A DNA stretch of 28,808 nucleotides from an uncultured Chloroflexota bacterium (GTDB taxonomy: Bacteria; Chloroflexota; Dehalococcoidia; CAUJGQ01). Both the position numbers and the translations under genes were made by a program. The DNA lies in assembly GCA_937879875.1 (NCBI GenBank), contig CALFMN010000100.1, positions 1-28,808 of the forward strand. Direction: 5' to 3'. The notes under the pieces are model-generated. The model was not told where the DNA came from and made no database searches. It saw nothing but the letters and a program-made list of their open reading frames with translations. How positions within the stretch are numbered: position 1 is the stretch's first letter; each line of letters starts with the position of its first letter. Positions 15,706 through 24,152 of this stretch are shown piece after piece.

Positions 15706-16920
15706 ATGGATGCGATCGGATCGACGAGCGCAGCACCGCATGGCTATTCGAGCCTGGTGGCCGATCTGTCGCACGAGCTGCGCACGCCGCTGGCGTCCAT
15801 TCTCGCCTACTGCGATCTGGTGCACAGCGCTGACGAGCCCCTGCCGTGGGACGAAGTGCGCGAAACGGTCGGCACGATCGTCCGCCAGGCCGAGCGCCTG
15901 CTGGAACAGGTGAACGGCGTGCTCGACCTCGCCAAACTCGAGTCCGGCCGGCTCGTGCTGGCGCTTGGTCCCGTCGACCTGCCGATGGTCTGTGCCGAAG
16001 CGGTGCAAACGGTGCGGCCGCTGGCAAACGCACGCGGGCTCACCGTTGCGCTCGATCTGCCGGACGATCTGCCGCAGGCCTGGGGCGACGAAGCGCGCAC
16101 CGTGCAGGCGCTGATCAACTTGCTCGGCAACGCGGTCAAGTACACGGAGCGCGGCGGCGTCACACTGCGGGGACGCGCGGAGAACCAATCGATCAGCATC
16201 GAAGTTGAAGACACCGGTCCAGGCATTGCGCCAGACGATCTGCGCGGCCTGTTCGACGAGTTCCGCCAGACCGGCAACGCCGCCCACCGGCGCAAGGGCA
16301 CTGGCCTCGGACTGGCGATCGCGCGGCGTCTCGTGGCCTTGCAGAGCGGCCAGCTCACGGTCCACAGCACGCTCGGTGTGGGCACGACCTTCACCTTCAC
16401 GCTGCCACGGCAGGCCGTCGTGCCCGATGCGGTGACATCGCTGGCGCGGCGCGAACGGCTGGACGAGCTGCTGCGCCTGGAGGCACAGCGCATCGCGCGC
16501 TACGGCGGCTGCATCTCGCTCGTGCTGATCGCGGTGGACGACTTCGACCGCTTCGAGTATCGCCTGGGCGAAAGCGGCAACGAGGAGCTGTTCCGCGAGT
16601 TGGCGGCGCTGGTCTCGCGCCACAGCCGGCGCACCGATCACCTCGGCGTTTGGGGCCGCGCGACGATTGGCGTCATCCTGACCGGCACCACCGGCGCCGG
16701 CGCCGAAGTGTTCGCGGCGAAGATTCGCAACGTCGTCGAGATGGCCGAGTTTGCCTCCGCCGCTGGCGAGGCACTCACGGTCACCACCGGCATCTCGAGC
16801 TTTGACGAGGCCAGCTCGCAGCTCGATCGCGATCTCGAGCGTCAGGCCGAGACGGCGCTGCATGCCGCCTCGGCACAAGGCCCTGGCAGCGTGCTGCGTT
16901 GGCAGGCGAAAAGCGCGTAG
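15706..16920 (+). CDS. Sensor histidine kinase with C-terminal degenerate GGDEF domain
   Basis: 404 aa from ATG 15706 after GGGAGG. There is no N-terminal sensor or membrane helix: the HisKA domain begins almost at once (VADLSHELRTPLASILAYCDLV, phospho-acceptor His23). HATPase_c follows with INLLGNAVKYTERGG (N box), VEDTGPGIAPDDL (G1), GTGLGLAIARRLV (G2) and GVGTTFTFTLP. From about residue 243 there is a clear GGDEF-like domain: RRERLDELLRLEAQRIARYGG, then LVLIAVDDFDRFEYRLGESGNEELFRE. The signature site reads VWGRATIGVIL instead of RYGGDEFxxLL, so diguanylate cyclase activity is very unlikely. The domain may sense, dimerise or bind nucleotide. The gene converges with the receiver-PP2C gene across 29 bases. 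Confidence 0.93.
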   Translation: MDAIGSTSAAPHGYSSLVADLSHELRTPLASILAYCDLVHSADEPLPWDEVRETVGTIVRQAERLLEQVNGVLDLAKLESGRLVLALGPVDLPMVCAEAVQTVRPLANARGLTVALDLPDDLPQAWGDEARTVQALINLLGNAVKYTERGGVTLRGRAENQSISIEVEDTGPGIAPDDLRGLFDEFRQTGNAAHRRKGTGLGLAIARRLVALQSGQLTVHSTLGVGTTFTFTLPRQAVVPDAVTSLARRERLDELLRLEAQRIARYGGCISLVLIAVDDFDRFEYRLGESGNEELFRELAALVSRHSRRTDHLGVWGRATIGVILTGTTGAGAEVFAAKIRNVVEMAEFASAAGEALTVTTGISSFDEASSQLDRDLERQAETALHAASAQGPGSVLRWQAKSA

Positions 16921-16949
16921 CTGCCGCACGGCCCTCGGCTCATGCGCAT

Positions 16950-18107
16950 TCAGCTCAGGCGGATGAGAAGGGCAGTCTCATCATCGCGCGCCGGATTATC
17001 TGAAGTCTCCTGGCCTCGGGCCAGCAGTTCGAGAATCGCGCCGCCGCCCGATGCCGCATCCGTCGCAGCAAGCAGCCGGCGGATGGTCTCGTGCGGCGTG
17101 AGCGCGCTGTGCTCGGCCACGTCGCGCAACTCCTCGCGCTCCAGCAGACCGTCGCTGAAGATCAAGACCTCATCCGCGGCCTGCAGCGCCGTCTCTTCGA
17201 GCGCGTATTCCCACTCCGGCACAATACCCAGGGGCGGGCCGCCGCGACGGGCTTTGAGGTCGATCACGTCGCCGTCGCGGAGCAGCACAGCATAGCCGTG
17301 TCCCGCATCCGACCAGCGCATCAGCCGGGTTGCGGGATCGATGCTGCAGACGAAACAGGTCACGAAGCGCCCCATCGCCTCCAGATCGGTGAAGATCTCG
17401 CGGTTCACGCCGCTGAGCGCTCGCTCGGGCGTGCCGCGGCGCAGCGCCGCCCGCAGCAGCGAACGGGAGAGGGTCATCACCAGCGCCGCGGGCAAGCCCT
17501 TGCCGGAGACATCGCCCAGCACCGCGAACACCTGGCCGTCGCTCAAACTGCCGTAGTCAAAGAAATCGCCGCCCAGCTCGCGCGCGGGCTGACAGCGCGC
17601 CCCGATGGCGACGCCGCCCGACGTGTACCGCGGCATCGCCAGCAGCGCCCCTTGAATGCGGGCAGCCGCGTCCAGTTCGCGCTGCAACTCCGCCGCGCGC
17701 TCGGCCGCCTGCGCCCGCAGCAGCTCATTCTCGCGGCGCAGCGCCTGCTGCGTCAGCGCCCGGTCCAGCGCGCCGAAGAGCGTATTCGGCCGAAACGGCT
17801 TACGCAGATAGTCGTCCGCGCCGAGGCGCAGACCCGAGGCCGCCACATCCTCCGAGCCTTGCGCGGTCATCAGGATCACGATCACACCCGCGTAGCGCTC
17901 GCGAATCACTTCAAGCACGTCGAGACCGCTCATGTCGCCGAGCTGCACGTCCAGCAGCACGGCGTCCGGCACCGCTGCGGCCAGTTGCGAGAGGCCCTCC
18001 GCGCCGCTGAAGGCGCTGCGCACGTCGTGCCCCGCGCGGCGCACCTGGGCGGTCAGGGCACGGTTCAGGTCGAGATCGTCGTCCACTACAAGAACCGAAG
18101 CAGCCAT
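16950..18107 (-). CDS. Receiver domain-PP2C (SpoIIE/RsbU-like) serine phosphatase
   Basis: 385 aa from ATG 18105-18107 (GGACG upstream; the frame is open further but the product begins with the receiver as MAASVLVVDDD). Receiver domain, residues 4-118: acidic triad VVDDD, phospho-acceptor Asp53 in VLLDVQLGD, Thr81 and Lys103 in LRKPF. A coiled helix (ALRRENELLRAQAAERAAELQ) links it to a PP2C-type SpoIIE domain with LGGDFFDYG, VLGDVSGKGLPAALVM and the C-terminal DDETALLI metal site. When phosphorylated it would dephosphorylate a STAS antagonist, probably the one at 14714. The adjacent histidine kinase is the obvious candidate to phosphorylate it. Confidence 0.95.
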   Translation of the reverse strand: MAASVLVVDDDLDLNRALTAQVRRAGHDVRSAFSGAEGLSQLAAAVPDAVLLDVQLGDMSGLDVLEVIRERYAGVIVILMTAQGSEDVAASGLRLGADDYLRKPFRPNTLFGALDRALTQQALRRENELLRAQAAERAAELQRELDAAARIQGALLAMPRYTSGGVAIGARCQPARELGGDFFDYGSLSDGQVFAVLGDVSGKGLPAALVMTLSRSLLRAALRRGTPERALSGVNREIFTDLEAMGRFVTCFVCSIDPATRLMRWSDAGHGYAVLLRDGDVIDLKARRGGPPLGIVPEWEYALEETALQAADEVLIFSDGLLEREELRDVAEHSALTPHETIRRLLAATDAASGGGAILELLARGQETSDNPARDDETALLIRLS

Positions 18108-18277
18108 GCAGAATACGTCCGGCGTTGCTGATGCGGCGCCGATCACCGCGGCCAGGAAGCGGCGTCGGGCCACGCTCAGTGTACCGTGCCCGGCCGTGTG
18201 GAGCGCGGGCGCCCACCCGCTCGCCGTCCAACCCAATCCGGAGACGGCCGCGCGGGCGGGCGAAAACCGGGCCGTTG

Positions 18278-19306
<1,029 letters not shown>

Positions 19307-19579
19307 CGGGCGAGCGCTGCATGCGCGCCGCGGCTCGGCGCGAACTGGGCCGGCCGGCTGCTCATGCCGACGCTGGCCAGCGAGCGCGCCAGAGCGGGCG
19401 CGAGCGCGACGCCGGGCACATTGCCCGCACTTTGCTATGTCTACAACGCTGCACCGCGATGGTTTCCGCGTACACTGCCGTGGTGGGCGCCCGCATCGCT
19501 CACCACGCGCGGACCGCGCCAGGCCCACGAGCGTCCGCGTTTCGTGACCGGGCGCGACCGGGAAATTCACCCTCACGCC

Positions 19580-19628
19580 TTGAAGCTCCCGCCATCGCCG
19601 CGGTACGATCGTTTGTGAATTCACGAAC
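19580..19628 (+). promoter_or_regulatory. Candidate promoter and palindromic operator
   Basis: TTGAAG (19580-19585) and TACGAT (19604-19609) are 18 bases apart. Directly after comes an 18-base near-perfect palindrome, GTTTGTGAATTCACGAAC (19611-19628, symmetric at 16 of 18 positions), 17 bases before the ATG at 19645. A repressor binding there would block the start site. The rest of the 338-base gap between moaA and this gene (19307-19644) shows nothing else I can name. Confidence 0.35.
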
Positions 19629-19644
19629 ACACCTGGATGCCGCC

Positions 19645-20112
19645 ATGTCGACCGCCGATCGCTCCCAGGCCGAGTCTCTGATCACTATCGAAGCCTGGCC
19701 GCTGCCGCGTGCGCTCTCCGCCGGCGAACGCCCGGCGGCGCGCCGCGAGGCGCTGCTCGCGCTCGATCCGCTGGTGCGGCGTCAGCTTGGCTTGCTGCGC
19801 ACGGGGCTCGCGGCCCAGACCGTCGAACTGACGGTCTACGACACCATCTACACCGCCTCGCCGCAGGTCGGCGGGCATTGGACCGCGGCGGCGTCCTGGT
19901 TCGGGCTGCTGAGCCACGCCATCGGCTCGTATTCGGTCATGCTGGTCTTTGACGAGAGCGACAGGCCGCATCATTTCACGGTCACCGGCGCTGCCACGGT
20001 CATCAGCGACGGTATATCGGAGGCGGCGCTGGCAGCAGCGCTGGCGATGGCCAGCGCCGCGGGACCGCTGCGCACGCAGAGCGCCCATGTCTTCCACAGC
20101 GCGGGCCTGTAG
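19645..20112 (+). CDS. Hypothetical protein, 155 aa
   Basis: I start at ATG 19645 (MSTADRSQAESLITIEAW); the frame is open upstream, where a GTG at 19615 is also possible. The product has alternating strands in the middle (VELTVYDTIYTASPQVGGHW, SYSVMLVFDESDRPHHFTVTG) and an Ala-rich C-terminal helix. No signal peptide or family motif recognised. A 172-aa antisense frame (19621-20139) exists, but its Arg/Gln-rich product looks artificial. Its own promoter/operator-like sequence upstream supports the plus-strand call. Confidence 0.5.
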   Translation: MSTADRSQAESLITIEAWPLPRALSAGERPAARREALLALDPLVRRQLGLLRTGLAAQTVELTVYDTIYTASPQVGGHWTAAASWFGLLSHAIGSYSVMLVFDESDRPHHFTVTGAATVISDGISEAALAAALAMASAAGPLRTQSAHVFHSAGL

Positions 20113-20173
20113 CAGCGTCGTGGTGGCCGGCCGCAGCATCGCCGCGGGTTGACCGCGCCGCGGGAAGGCGCAG

Positions 20174-20866
20174 GTGTTGCGGGGTCAGGCCCAACTCGGT
20201 GATCAGCTCGACCAGCGGCTTGGAGGCGCCACGCCGCTGCTGAGCGCCAGGCCGGCCGTGCCCGCCGGCTTCGTCGCGACGCCGGTCGCCGCCGGCCTGA
20301 CCGCTCCGTACGCGGTCGCGGCCGCGGCAGATGGCACGCTCTACCTTGCCGAGGGCGGCCACCCCCGGAGGACACCGCCACGGCTGCTGGCGATAGACCC
20401 GCGCACCGGCGTGGCAAGCGTTCTCGACAGCTTCGACTCGCCGCCGGCGTTGGCGGTGCTTGCCGAGGCTTGGGCGGGCGGTGCCGTGCTGCTGGCGGCG
20501 GGCGGCCAGCCGTGGCGCGCAGCTCTCATGGGACGCACGGCGGCTGAGCCGCACCCTGGCGGCGCGGCCTTTCTTCAGGGCGTCGCGGTCCACGCGGGCG
20601 CACTCTACTTCTGCGATCCCGGAACCCCGGCGCCGGATGGTCTGCCGGCAGCGGGCACGGGAATCCTGTGGCGCGTCGCTCCTGCGGGCTGGAGCGCGGC
20701 CGAACCAACGGCACGAGCTCGGTCCGCGCCGCTGAAGCGCATGCGATCGCGGTCGCCAGCACACGTGTTCACGATCGGCGTCGTGGCGCTCTGCGCGCTT
20801 GGCGTCGGGCTGGCCTGGTACTACCGCGAGCGCCGCGCCAGTGGGCGGCGATATGATGCTACTTGA
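20174..20866 (+). CDS. Short beta-propeller-like protein with C-terminal membrane anchor
   Basis: 230 aa from a GTG at 20174. VPAGFVATPVAAGLTAPYAVAAAADGTLYLAEGG resembles the first blade of glucose/sorbosone dehydrogenase or NHL-type beta-propellers, and AFLQGVAVHAGALYFCDPG resembles another blade. Only about two or three blades fit, far fewer than a full propeller of six. The C-terminus has one hydrophobic helix (VFTIGVVALCALGVGLAWYY) and a basic tail (RERRASGRR), a tail-anchor arrangement. No N-terminal signal peptide is seen with this start. It could be a remnant of a larger exported propeller protein. It converges with, and overlaps by 8 bases, the FKBP gene. Confidence 0.5.
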   Translation: MLRGQAQLGDQLDQRLGGATPLLSARPAVPAGFVATPVAAGLTAPYAVAAAADGTLYLAEGGHPRRTPPRLLAIDPRTGVASVLDSFDSPPALAVLAEAWAGGAVLLAAGGQPWRAALMGRTAAEPHPGGAAFLQGVAVHAGALYFCDPGTPAPDGLPAAGTGILWRVAPAGWSAAEPTARARSAPLKRMRSRSPAHVFTIGVVALCALGVGLAWYYRERRASGRRYDAT

Positions 20867-21479
20867 CCGAGATCAACTCCACGTCGAAGGTCAGGCGGGC
20901 GCAGGGCGGAATCGTCGGTGGGCGCCCGGCGGCGCCGTAGGCGAGTTGGTAGGGAATGATCAGCCGGCGTTTGCCGCCGACCTTCATCGTCGCCAGCCCC
21001 TCGTCCCAGCCCTTGATCACCTGGCCCTGTCCAAGTTGGAAGGAGAACGGCTGGCGTCCGGGGTTGAGCGAGCTGTCGAACTTGGTACCGTCGTCCAGAT
21101 AGCCGGTGTAGTTCACCGTAATCGTCTGGCCGTTCTTGGCCTGGTCGCCGGTTCCGACCTGGATATCTTCATATTGCAAGCCCGACGGCGTTGTCTGGAC
21201 TGATCCGGTGCCGGCCGGCGGGGATGGCACGCCCTGCGGCGCAGCAGCCGGCGTCGGGCATGCCGCCGGAGCGGAGGCCGCGGCGGCCGCGCTCGGGCGC
21301 GGCGTGGCGCCCGGACGGGGCGTTCCCAGGCGCGTCGTCGGCACCGGAGTACCGGGGCCGGTCGCCGCGACTGGCGTGGCCTGAGCAGCGGTGGCGTTGG
21401 TGTTGTTCTTGTTGGAATTACTGCCGCAGGCGACACTGACGCTCAGCAGCGCGGCCAGAATCAGGACTGCGCCCCTCAT
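20859..21479 (-). CDS. FKBP-type peptidyl-prolyl isomerase lipoprotein
   Basis: 206 aa from ATG 21477-21479, preceded by GAGGGGG. A short signal sequence ends in a lipobox-like VSVACG, followed by an Asn/Ala/Thr/Pro-rich spacer of about 75 residues. The FKBP domain is then complete: SGLQYEDIQVGTGDQAKNGQ, VNYTGYLDDGTKFDSS, FQLGQGQVIKGWDEGL, KVGGKRRLIIPYQLAYG and ARLTFDVELISVK. The active-site aromatic and Asp residues of the family are present. It would speed proline isomerisation during folding of exported proteins. One oddity is a Cys in IPPCARLTF where most relatives have Asn. Confidence 0.95.
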   Translation of the reverse strand: MRGAVLILAALLSVSVACGSNSNKNNTNATAAQATPVAATGPGTPVPTTRLGTPRPGATPRPSAAAAASAPAACPTPAAAPQGVPSPPAGTGSVQTTPSGLQYEDIQVGTGDQAKNGQTITVNYTGYLDDGTKFDSSLNPGRQPFSFQLGQGQVIKGWDEGLATMKVGGKRRLIIPYQLAYGAAGRPPTIPPCARLTFDVELISVK

Positions 21480-21640
21480 GCCCCCTCGATCCTCGCGCGC
21501 CCAGGCGCCGTTGTCGCGCGGCCGCGGCCGCGCGTTCGGGGCGATCATACGAAGGCCGCGGCACACGGGCAATCGCACGCACGATCCGTCAGCGCCGCCG
21601 ACCGGAGCGTGACCCAGGCGATGGGGATACTATTCGGTGA

Positions 21641-22606
21641 CTACTCGATCGCTTCCGTCGCACGCGCCCGCCCGCCGCGAGCCGGCGCCGGCTCGGCGCC
21701 GTTGGCGCTGGCGAGTGCCTCGGGCTGAGTGAAGGCGTTGGGGTCCGCGCGCCAGTTGACCTCGTGAAGCGGCATCGGCTCGTCGAGGCCTTTCAGCCGC
21801 CGTTCGCCGATCGGCGTGAAGCGCCAGAGCGAGCCCGCGACGATGCCCATGACGTGCGCCGGCACGAAGATCTGGCCGGCTCCGGCCTCGGACATGACGC
21901 GCGCCGCGAGGATCAACGGCATGCCGTAGACGCGCTGGCCGGACGAGGGCGCCTCGCCGCCGTTGATGCCCATGCGCACTTCGAGCACGAAGCCGGTCGG
22001 ATCGTCGTGATTGCGCCGTGCCAGGGCACGCTGACACGAGGCCGCGCAGGCCAGCGCGTCGTTCACGGAGTTAAAGACGGCCTCGAAGCCATCGCCCGTG
22101 AACTTCGACTCTTTCTTGCCGATGGCGTTGTACTTCTTGAAGCGCTCGCGAAACATTTGATTGTGCCAGCCGAGCAACGTCATCGCCCGCTCGTCGCCCA
22201 ATCGCCTGGTCATGGCGGTCGATTGCACGATGTCGGTGTAGAGCACGCCGACGAACTTCGGCTTGTAAGTCGGGCCGCCGACGCGCGTGCGCTCGAACGA
22301 GAACTCGGGGGAGACGGTGAGTTCGGAGGTCCCGATTAGCACCGCTTGATTGATCGCGAGGGGGTAGCGACGGCCCGGTTCGAGCTTTTCGCCCTCGATC
22401 CAGGTGCCGTTGGTGCTGCCCAGGTCCTCGATGAAGAGCGAGCCGGACTCATCGCCGATTCGTACGTGGCGGCTGGAAATAGCGTGGTCGGATTCCACGA
22501 TCAGGTCGCTCTGCCGGGTGCGGCCGACGATGAGCGAGGTTTCATCCTTCAGGTCGTGCCTCAGCGAGGTCTGGCCGTCCTGTAATCGGATCGTCAGCGT
22601 GTACAC
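21641..22606 (-). CDS. FHA domain-class III nucleotide cyclase
   Basis: 321 aa. I start at GTG 22604-22606, which has GGGGGAG 8 bases upstream; an ATG at 22633 would add 9 residues. An N-terminal FHA domain (about 1-100) carries VGRTRQSD, SSRHVRI and the STNGTWI loop for phosphothreonine binding. A class III adenylate/guanylate cyclase domain starts near 117. Metal ligands are Asp125 (VLYTDIVQST) and Asp172 (FTGDGFEAVF), and Lys168 sits at the purine-specifying position. The transition-state pair is odd: VYGMPLILAARV keeps the Arg (236) but has Ile232 where Asn is expected. Activity may be weak or absent. It may join phospho-signalling from a Ser/Thr kinase to nucleotide signalling. Confidence 0.9.
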   Translation of the reverse strand: MYTLTIRLQDGQTSLRHDLKDETSLIVGRTRQSDLIVESDHAISSRHVRIGDESGSLFIEDLGSTNGTWIEGEKLEPGRRYPLAINQAVLIGTSELTVSPEFSFERTRVGGPTYKPKFVGVLYTDIVQSTAMTRRLGDERAMTLLGWHNQMFRERFKKYNAIGKKESKFTGDGFEAVFNSVNDALACAASCQRALARRNHDDPTGFVLEVRMGINGGEAPSSGQRVYGMPLILAARVMSEAGAGQIFVPAHVMGIVAGSLWRFTPIGERRLKGLDEPMPLHEVNWRADPNAFTQPEALASANGAEPAPARGGRARATEAIE

Positions 22607-22722
22607 CGCATCGCTCCCCCGGCAGCATACCACCGGCAGCGGGGCGCCGGCAGCCCAAGTTCACGGTTCCACAGCGAAACGCCTTGCATGCACGCCATCG
22701 TCGCGCAGGCAGATCGGGAACG

Positions 22723-22746
22723 AAAAGCCGGCCTCGCCGGCCGGCT
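22723..22746 (-). terminator. Intrinsic terminator of the former tRNA-Lys gene
   Basis: Read on the minus strand, AGCCGGCC pairs with GGCCGGCT around a 5-base loop and is followed at once by a T-run (TTT after the stem, TTTT with its last base). It lies 11 bases beyond the CCA end of the tRNA fragment, where a tRNA terminator should be. Confidence 0.75.
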
Positions 22747-22756
22747 CTGGTGGAGG

Positions 22757-22803
22757 TGGTGCCCCCGGTAGGACTCGAACCTACAACCAATTGATTAAGA
22801 GTT
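22757..22803 (-). other. Attachment site: 3' half of tRNA-Lys(CTT), left end of integrated element
   Basis: On the minus strand this reads as a tRNA from the anticodon loop to CCA. It has loop CTCTTAA (22801-22795, anticodon CTT), 3' anticodon strand TCAAT, a 5-base variable loop, a T-arm GTAGG-TTCGAGT-CCTAC (22784-22768), acceptor strand CGGGGGC, discriminator A and encoded CCA. The 5' half is missing: the bases beyond 22803 do not pair with the anticodon stem, and no D-arm or GCCCCCG acceptor strand follows. This is the hallmark of integration into a tRNA 3' end. The element extends to the right, and the intact tRNA should lie at its far end. Confidence 0.85.
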
Positions 22804-23107
22804 GCAAGCGGCCCCCGGTCAACGGCGTCCACTGGCGTTTCAGTGAAGCGCATATTGTCCCTGCTTCACGCCTGTATGCTCGCGTATGCTCGCATTTTCT
22901 CTTGCTCGGCCGTCCGCCGGTGAACACGGCTGTTTCAGCCTGTCCGCGAGCGGGCTGCTACATGGATTGCTACATTTCCCGCGGGAGCGAAGTACCACGG
23001 CGCGGGCAGCAGGAGCCGCGTAGGCGCGTGAGCGGATGCGCAGATACCGCGTGGTACGGTATCCTGTGAGGAAAGAGCCGCCCGCGCCGTGACAGCGGCC
23101 GGGCGGC
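22804..23107. promoter_or_regulatory. Gene-free left-end zone of the element with short repeats and an operator-like palindrome
   Basis: No credible gene in about 300 bases. It holds a perfect tandem repeat GTATGCTCGC (22874-22883, 22884-22893), a spaced direct repeat TGCTACAT (22956-22963, 22968-22975; 12-base period) and an inverted repeat GATACCG-7-CGGTATC (23043-23049 with 23057-23063). Next to an attachment core, the direct repeats could be arm-type integrase or excisionase sites; this is inference. The palindrome, 45 bases before the first ATG, could be a repressor operator. Confidence 0.5.
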
Positions 23108-23827
23108 ATGGCGGACACCTGCATGAGAGGCGCCAACGTGGCAAGCGTACCAGACAGCCCGCCGCCGCACACGGTCTACTTTTTGAGGCGCGCCCACTTT
23201 CACGAAGCGGGCGATGCCATCCCCCTGCCGGCGGAGTGGTCCGCGGAGTACACCGAAGAACTCCGCGCCGCCGGCTACATCGCCTTCGCCCCGCCGCAAC
23301 CACCGCATGAGCCCTGGCGCAGCCAGTCCCCGCGGGCCGTGATGTACGGCCCGCCCGGCGAGCCGGACACGTGCGGCGGGTGCGGCGCTGTGGTGAAATT
23401 CAACGCGGACACCGGCCGCTTCCCCCCATGCGAGGCCTGCCAGCAGGCGGACTACGCACGCATCCGCGCCTTGGAGCAGACCCGCCTGGAAGCAGCAGAG
23501 CGCGGCAGCGAACGCGCGTCCGCGCCAGCGGTGGCAGCCATCGCCGACCAGCCGAACGCGAGCCTGGCACGACGCGCAATCCGGACGATCGACGTGGCGC
23601 ACATTCGCGCGTGTCGGCTGTGCACGGAAATCGCCGGTGCCGCGATCGCGCTCTATAACCACAAAAACAACTTCGAGGACCGCGTCCCAACCGTCGCGGC
23701 CGTCGATGTGAAGCTCGGCAGGAGCAGCCGAACCATGCGCTCGCGCAAGCGGCCGCACGCGCGGCTGCACGGCTTCCCCCCTGTGACGCCCGCGCAGGCC
23801 GTGGCATGGCGCACGTCGCTTCTGTAA
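23108..23827 (+). CDS. Element-encoded zinc-ribbon hypothetical protein
   Basis: 239 aa from ATG 23108. A GTG at 23138 with GAGAGG 7 bases upstream may be the true start (MASVPDSPPPHTVYFLRR). The middle has a four-Cys ribbon, CGGCGAVVKFNADTGRFPPCEAC, so zinc binding is likely. Before it lies a domain of about 70 residues (HFHEAGDAIPLPAEWSAEYTEELRAAGY). After it come a helical part and a very basic segment (KLGRSSRTMRSRKRPHARLHG), suggesting nucleic acid contact. I do not recognise a family. The antisense frame over 22970-23869 looks like a shadow. It is the first gene inside the element and is separated from the replication operon by 121 bases. Confidence 0.65.
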   Translation: MADTCMRGANVASVPDSPPPHTVYFLRRAHFHEAGDAIPLPAEWSAEYTEELRAAGYIAFAPPQPPHEPWRSQSPRAVMYGPPGEPDTCGGCGAVVKFNADTGRFPPCEACQQADYARIRALEQTRLEAAERGSERASAPAVAAIADQPNASLARRAIRTIDVAHIRACRLCTEIAGAAIALYNHKNNFEDRVPTVAAVDVKLGRSSRTMRSRKRPHARLHGFPPVTPAQAVAWRTSLL

Positions 23828-23912
23828 AGCCGCCATAACGCCGCCACTCTCGCCGCACCACAGCCGCATCGTTGCCGTTTCTGCCGGGACACCGCCGCTA
23901 ACCCATTGGCAT

Positions 23913-23941
23913 CATCGTTCGTGAAACCAGTACGAATGGTG
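23913..23941. promoter_or_regulatory. Operator-like inverted repeat before the HTH gene
   Basis: CATCGTTCGT (23913-23922) and ACGAATGGTG (23932-23941) form an imperfect inverted repeat with 8 of 10 pairs and a 9-base spacer, ending 7 bases before the ATG of the excisionase-like gene. Autoregulation by that protein is plausible but unproven. Confidence 0.35.
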
Positions 23942-23948
23942 GTGCACA

Positions 23949-24152
23949 ATGGCCGTCACTGAAACGCCCCGCACGCTCCCGCTCGCCGTCCCGCCGCTGG
24001 AGGCGGCGCGCCTGATCGGCATCAGCCGCACCGGCCTGTACCGATTGAGCGCGTCCGGCGAAATCCGCCTGATTAAGGTCGGCGCCCGCACGCTGGTACG
24101 CACCGCCGACCTTACCGCGTTCCTGGACCGCCTCGCCACGGCGGCGCACTGA
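23949..24152 (+). CDS. Excisionase-like helix-turn-helix DNA-binding protein
   Basis: 67 aa. The core LPLAVPPLEAARLIGISRTGLYRLSASGEIRLIKVGARTLVRTADLTAFLDRL is a winged HTH of the MerR/excisionase type (HTH_17): helix AARLIG, recognition helix SRTGLYRL, then the wing IRLIKVGARTLV. Such proteins direct excision of integrated elements or act as AlpA-type regulators. It begins a tight operon: its TGA overlaps the ATG of the next gene (TGATG). Position near the left attachment site fits a recombination directionality factor, though the matching integrase must lie outside the window. Confidence 0.92.
   Translation: MAVTETPRTLPLAVPPLEAARLIGISRTGLYRLSASGEIRLIKVGARTLVRTADLTAFLDRLATAAH

Noticed and set aside
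15319..16929. 536-codon minus-strand open frame across the histidine kinase
   Set aside because: Shadow of HisKA/HATPase coding; the composition is Arg/Gln/Ala/His-rich with no domain.
19307..19644. Molybdenum cofactor riboswitch upstream of moaA
   Set aside because: I could not recognise the conserved Moco-motif elements on the minus strand in this gap.
22757..22860. Complete tRNA-Lys gene
   Set aside because: The 5' half, D-arm and matching acceptor strand are missing; only the 3' half is present.
22970..23869. 299-codon minus-strand open frame in the element
   Set aside because: The opposite strand has a coherent zinc-ribbon protein with a plausible ribosome site; the antisense product is Arg/Gly/Ala-rich.
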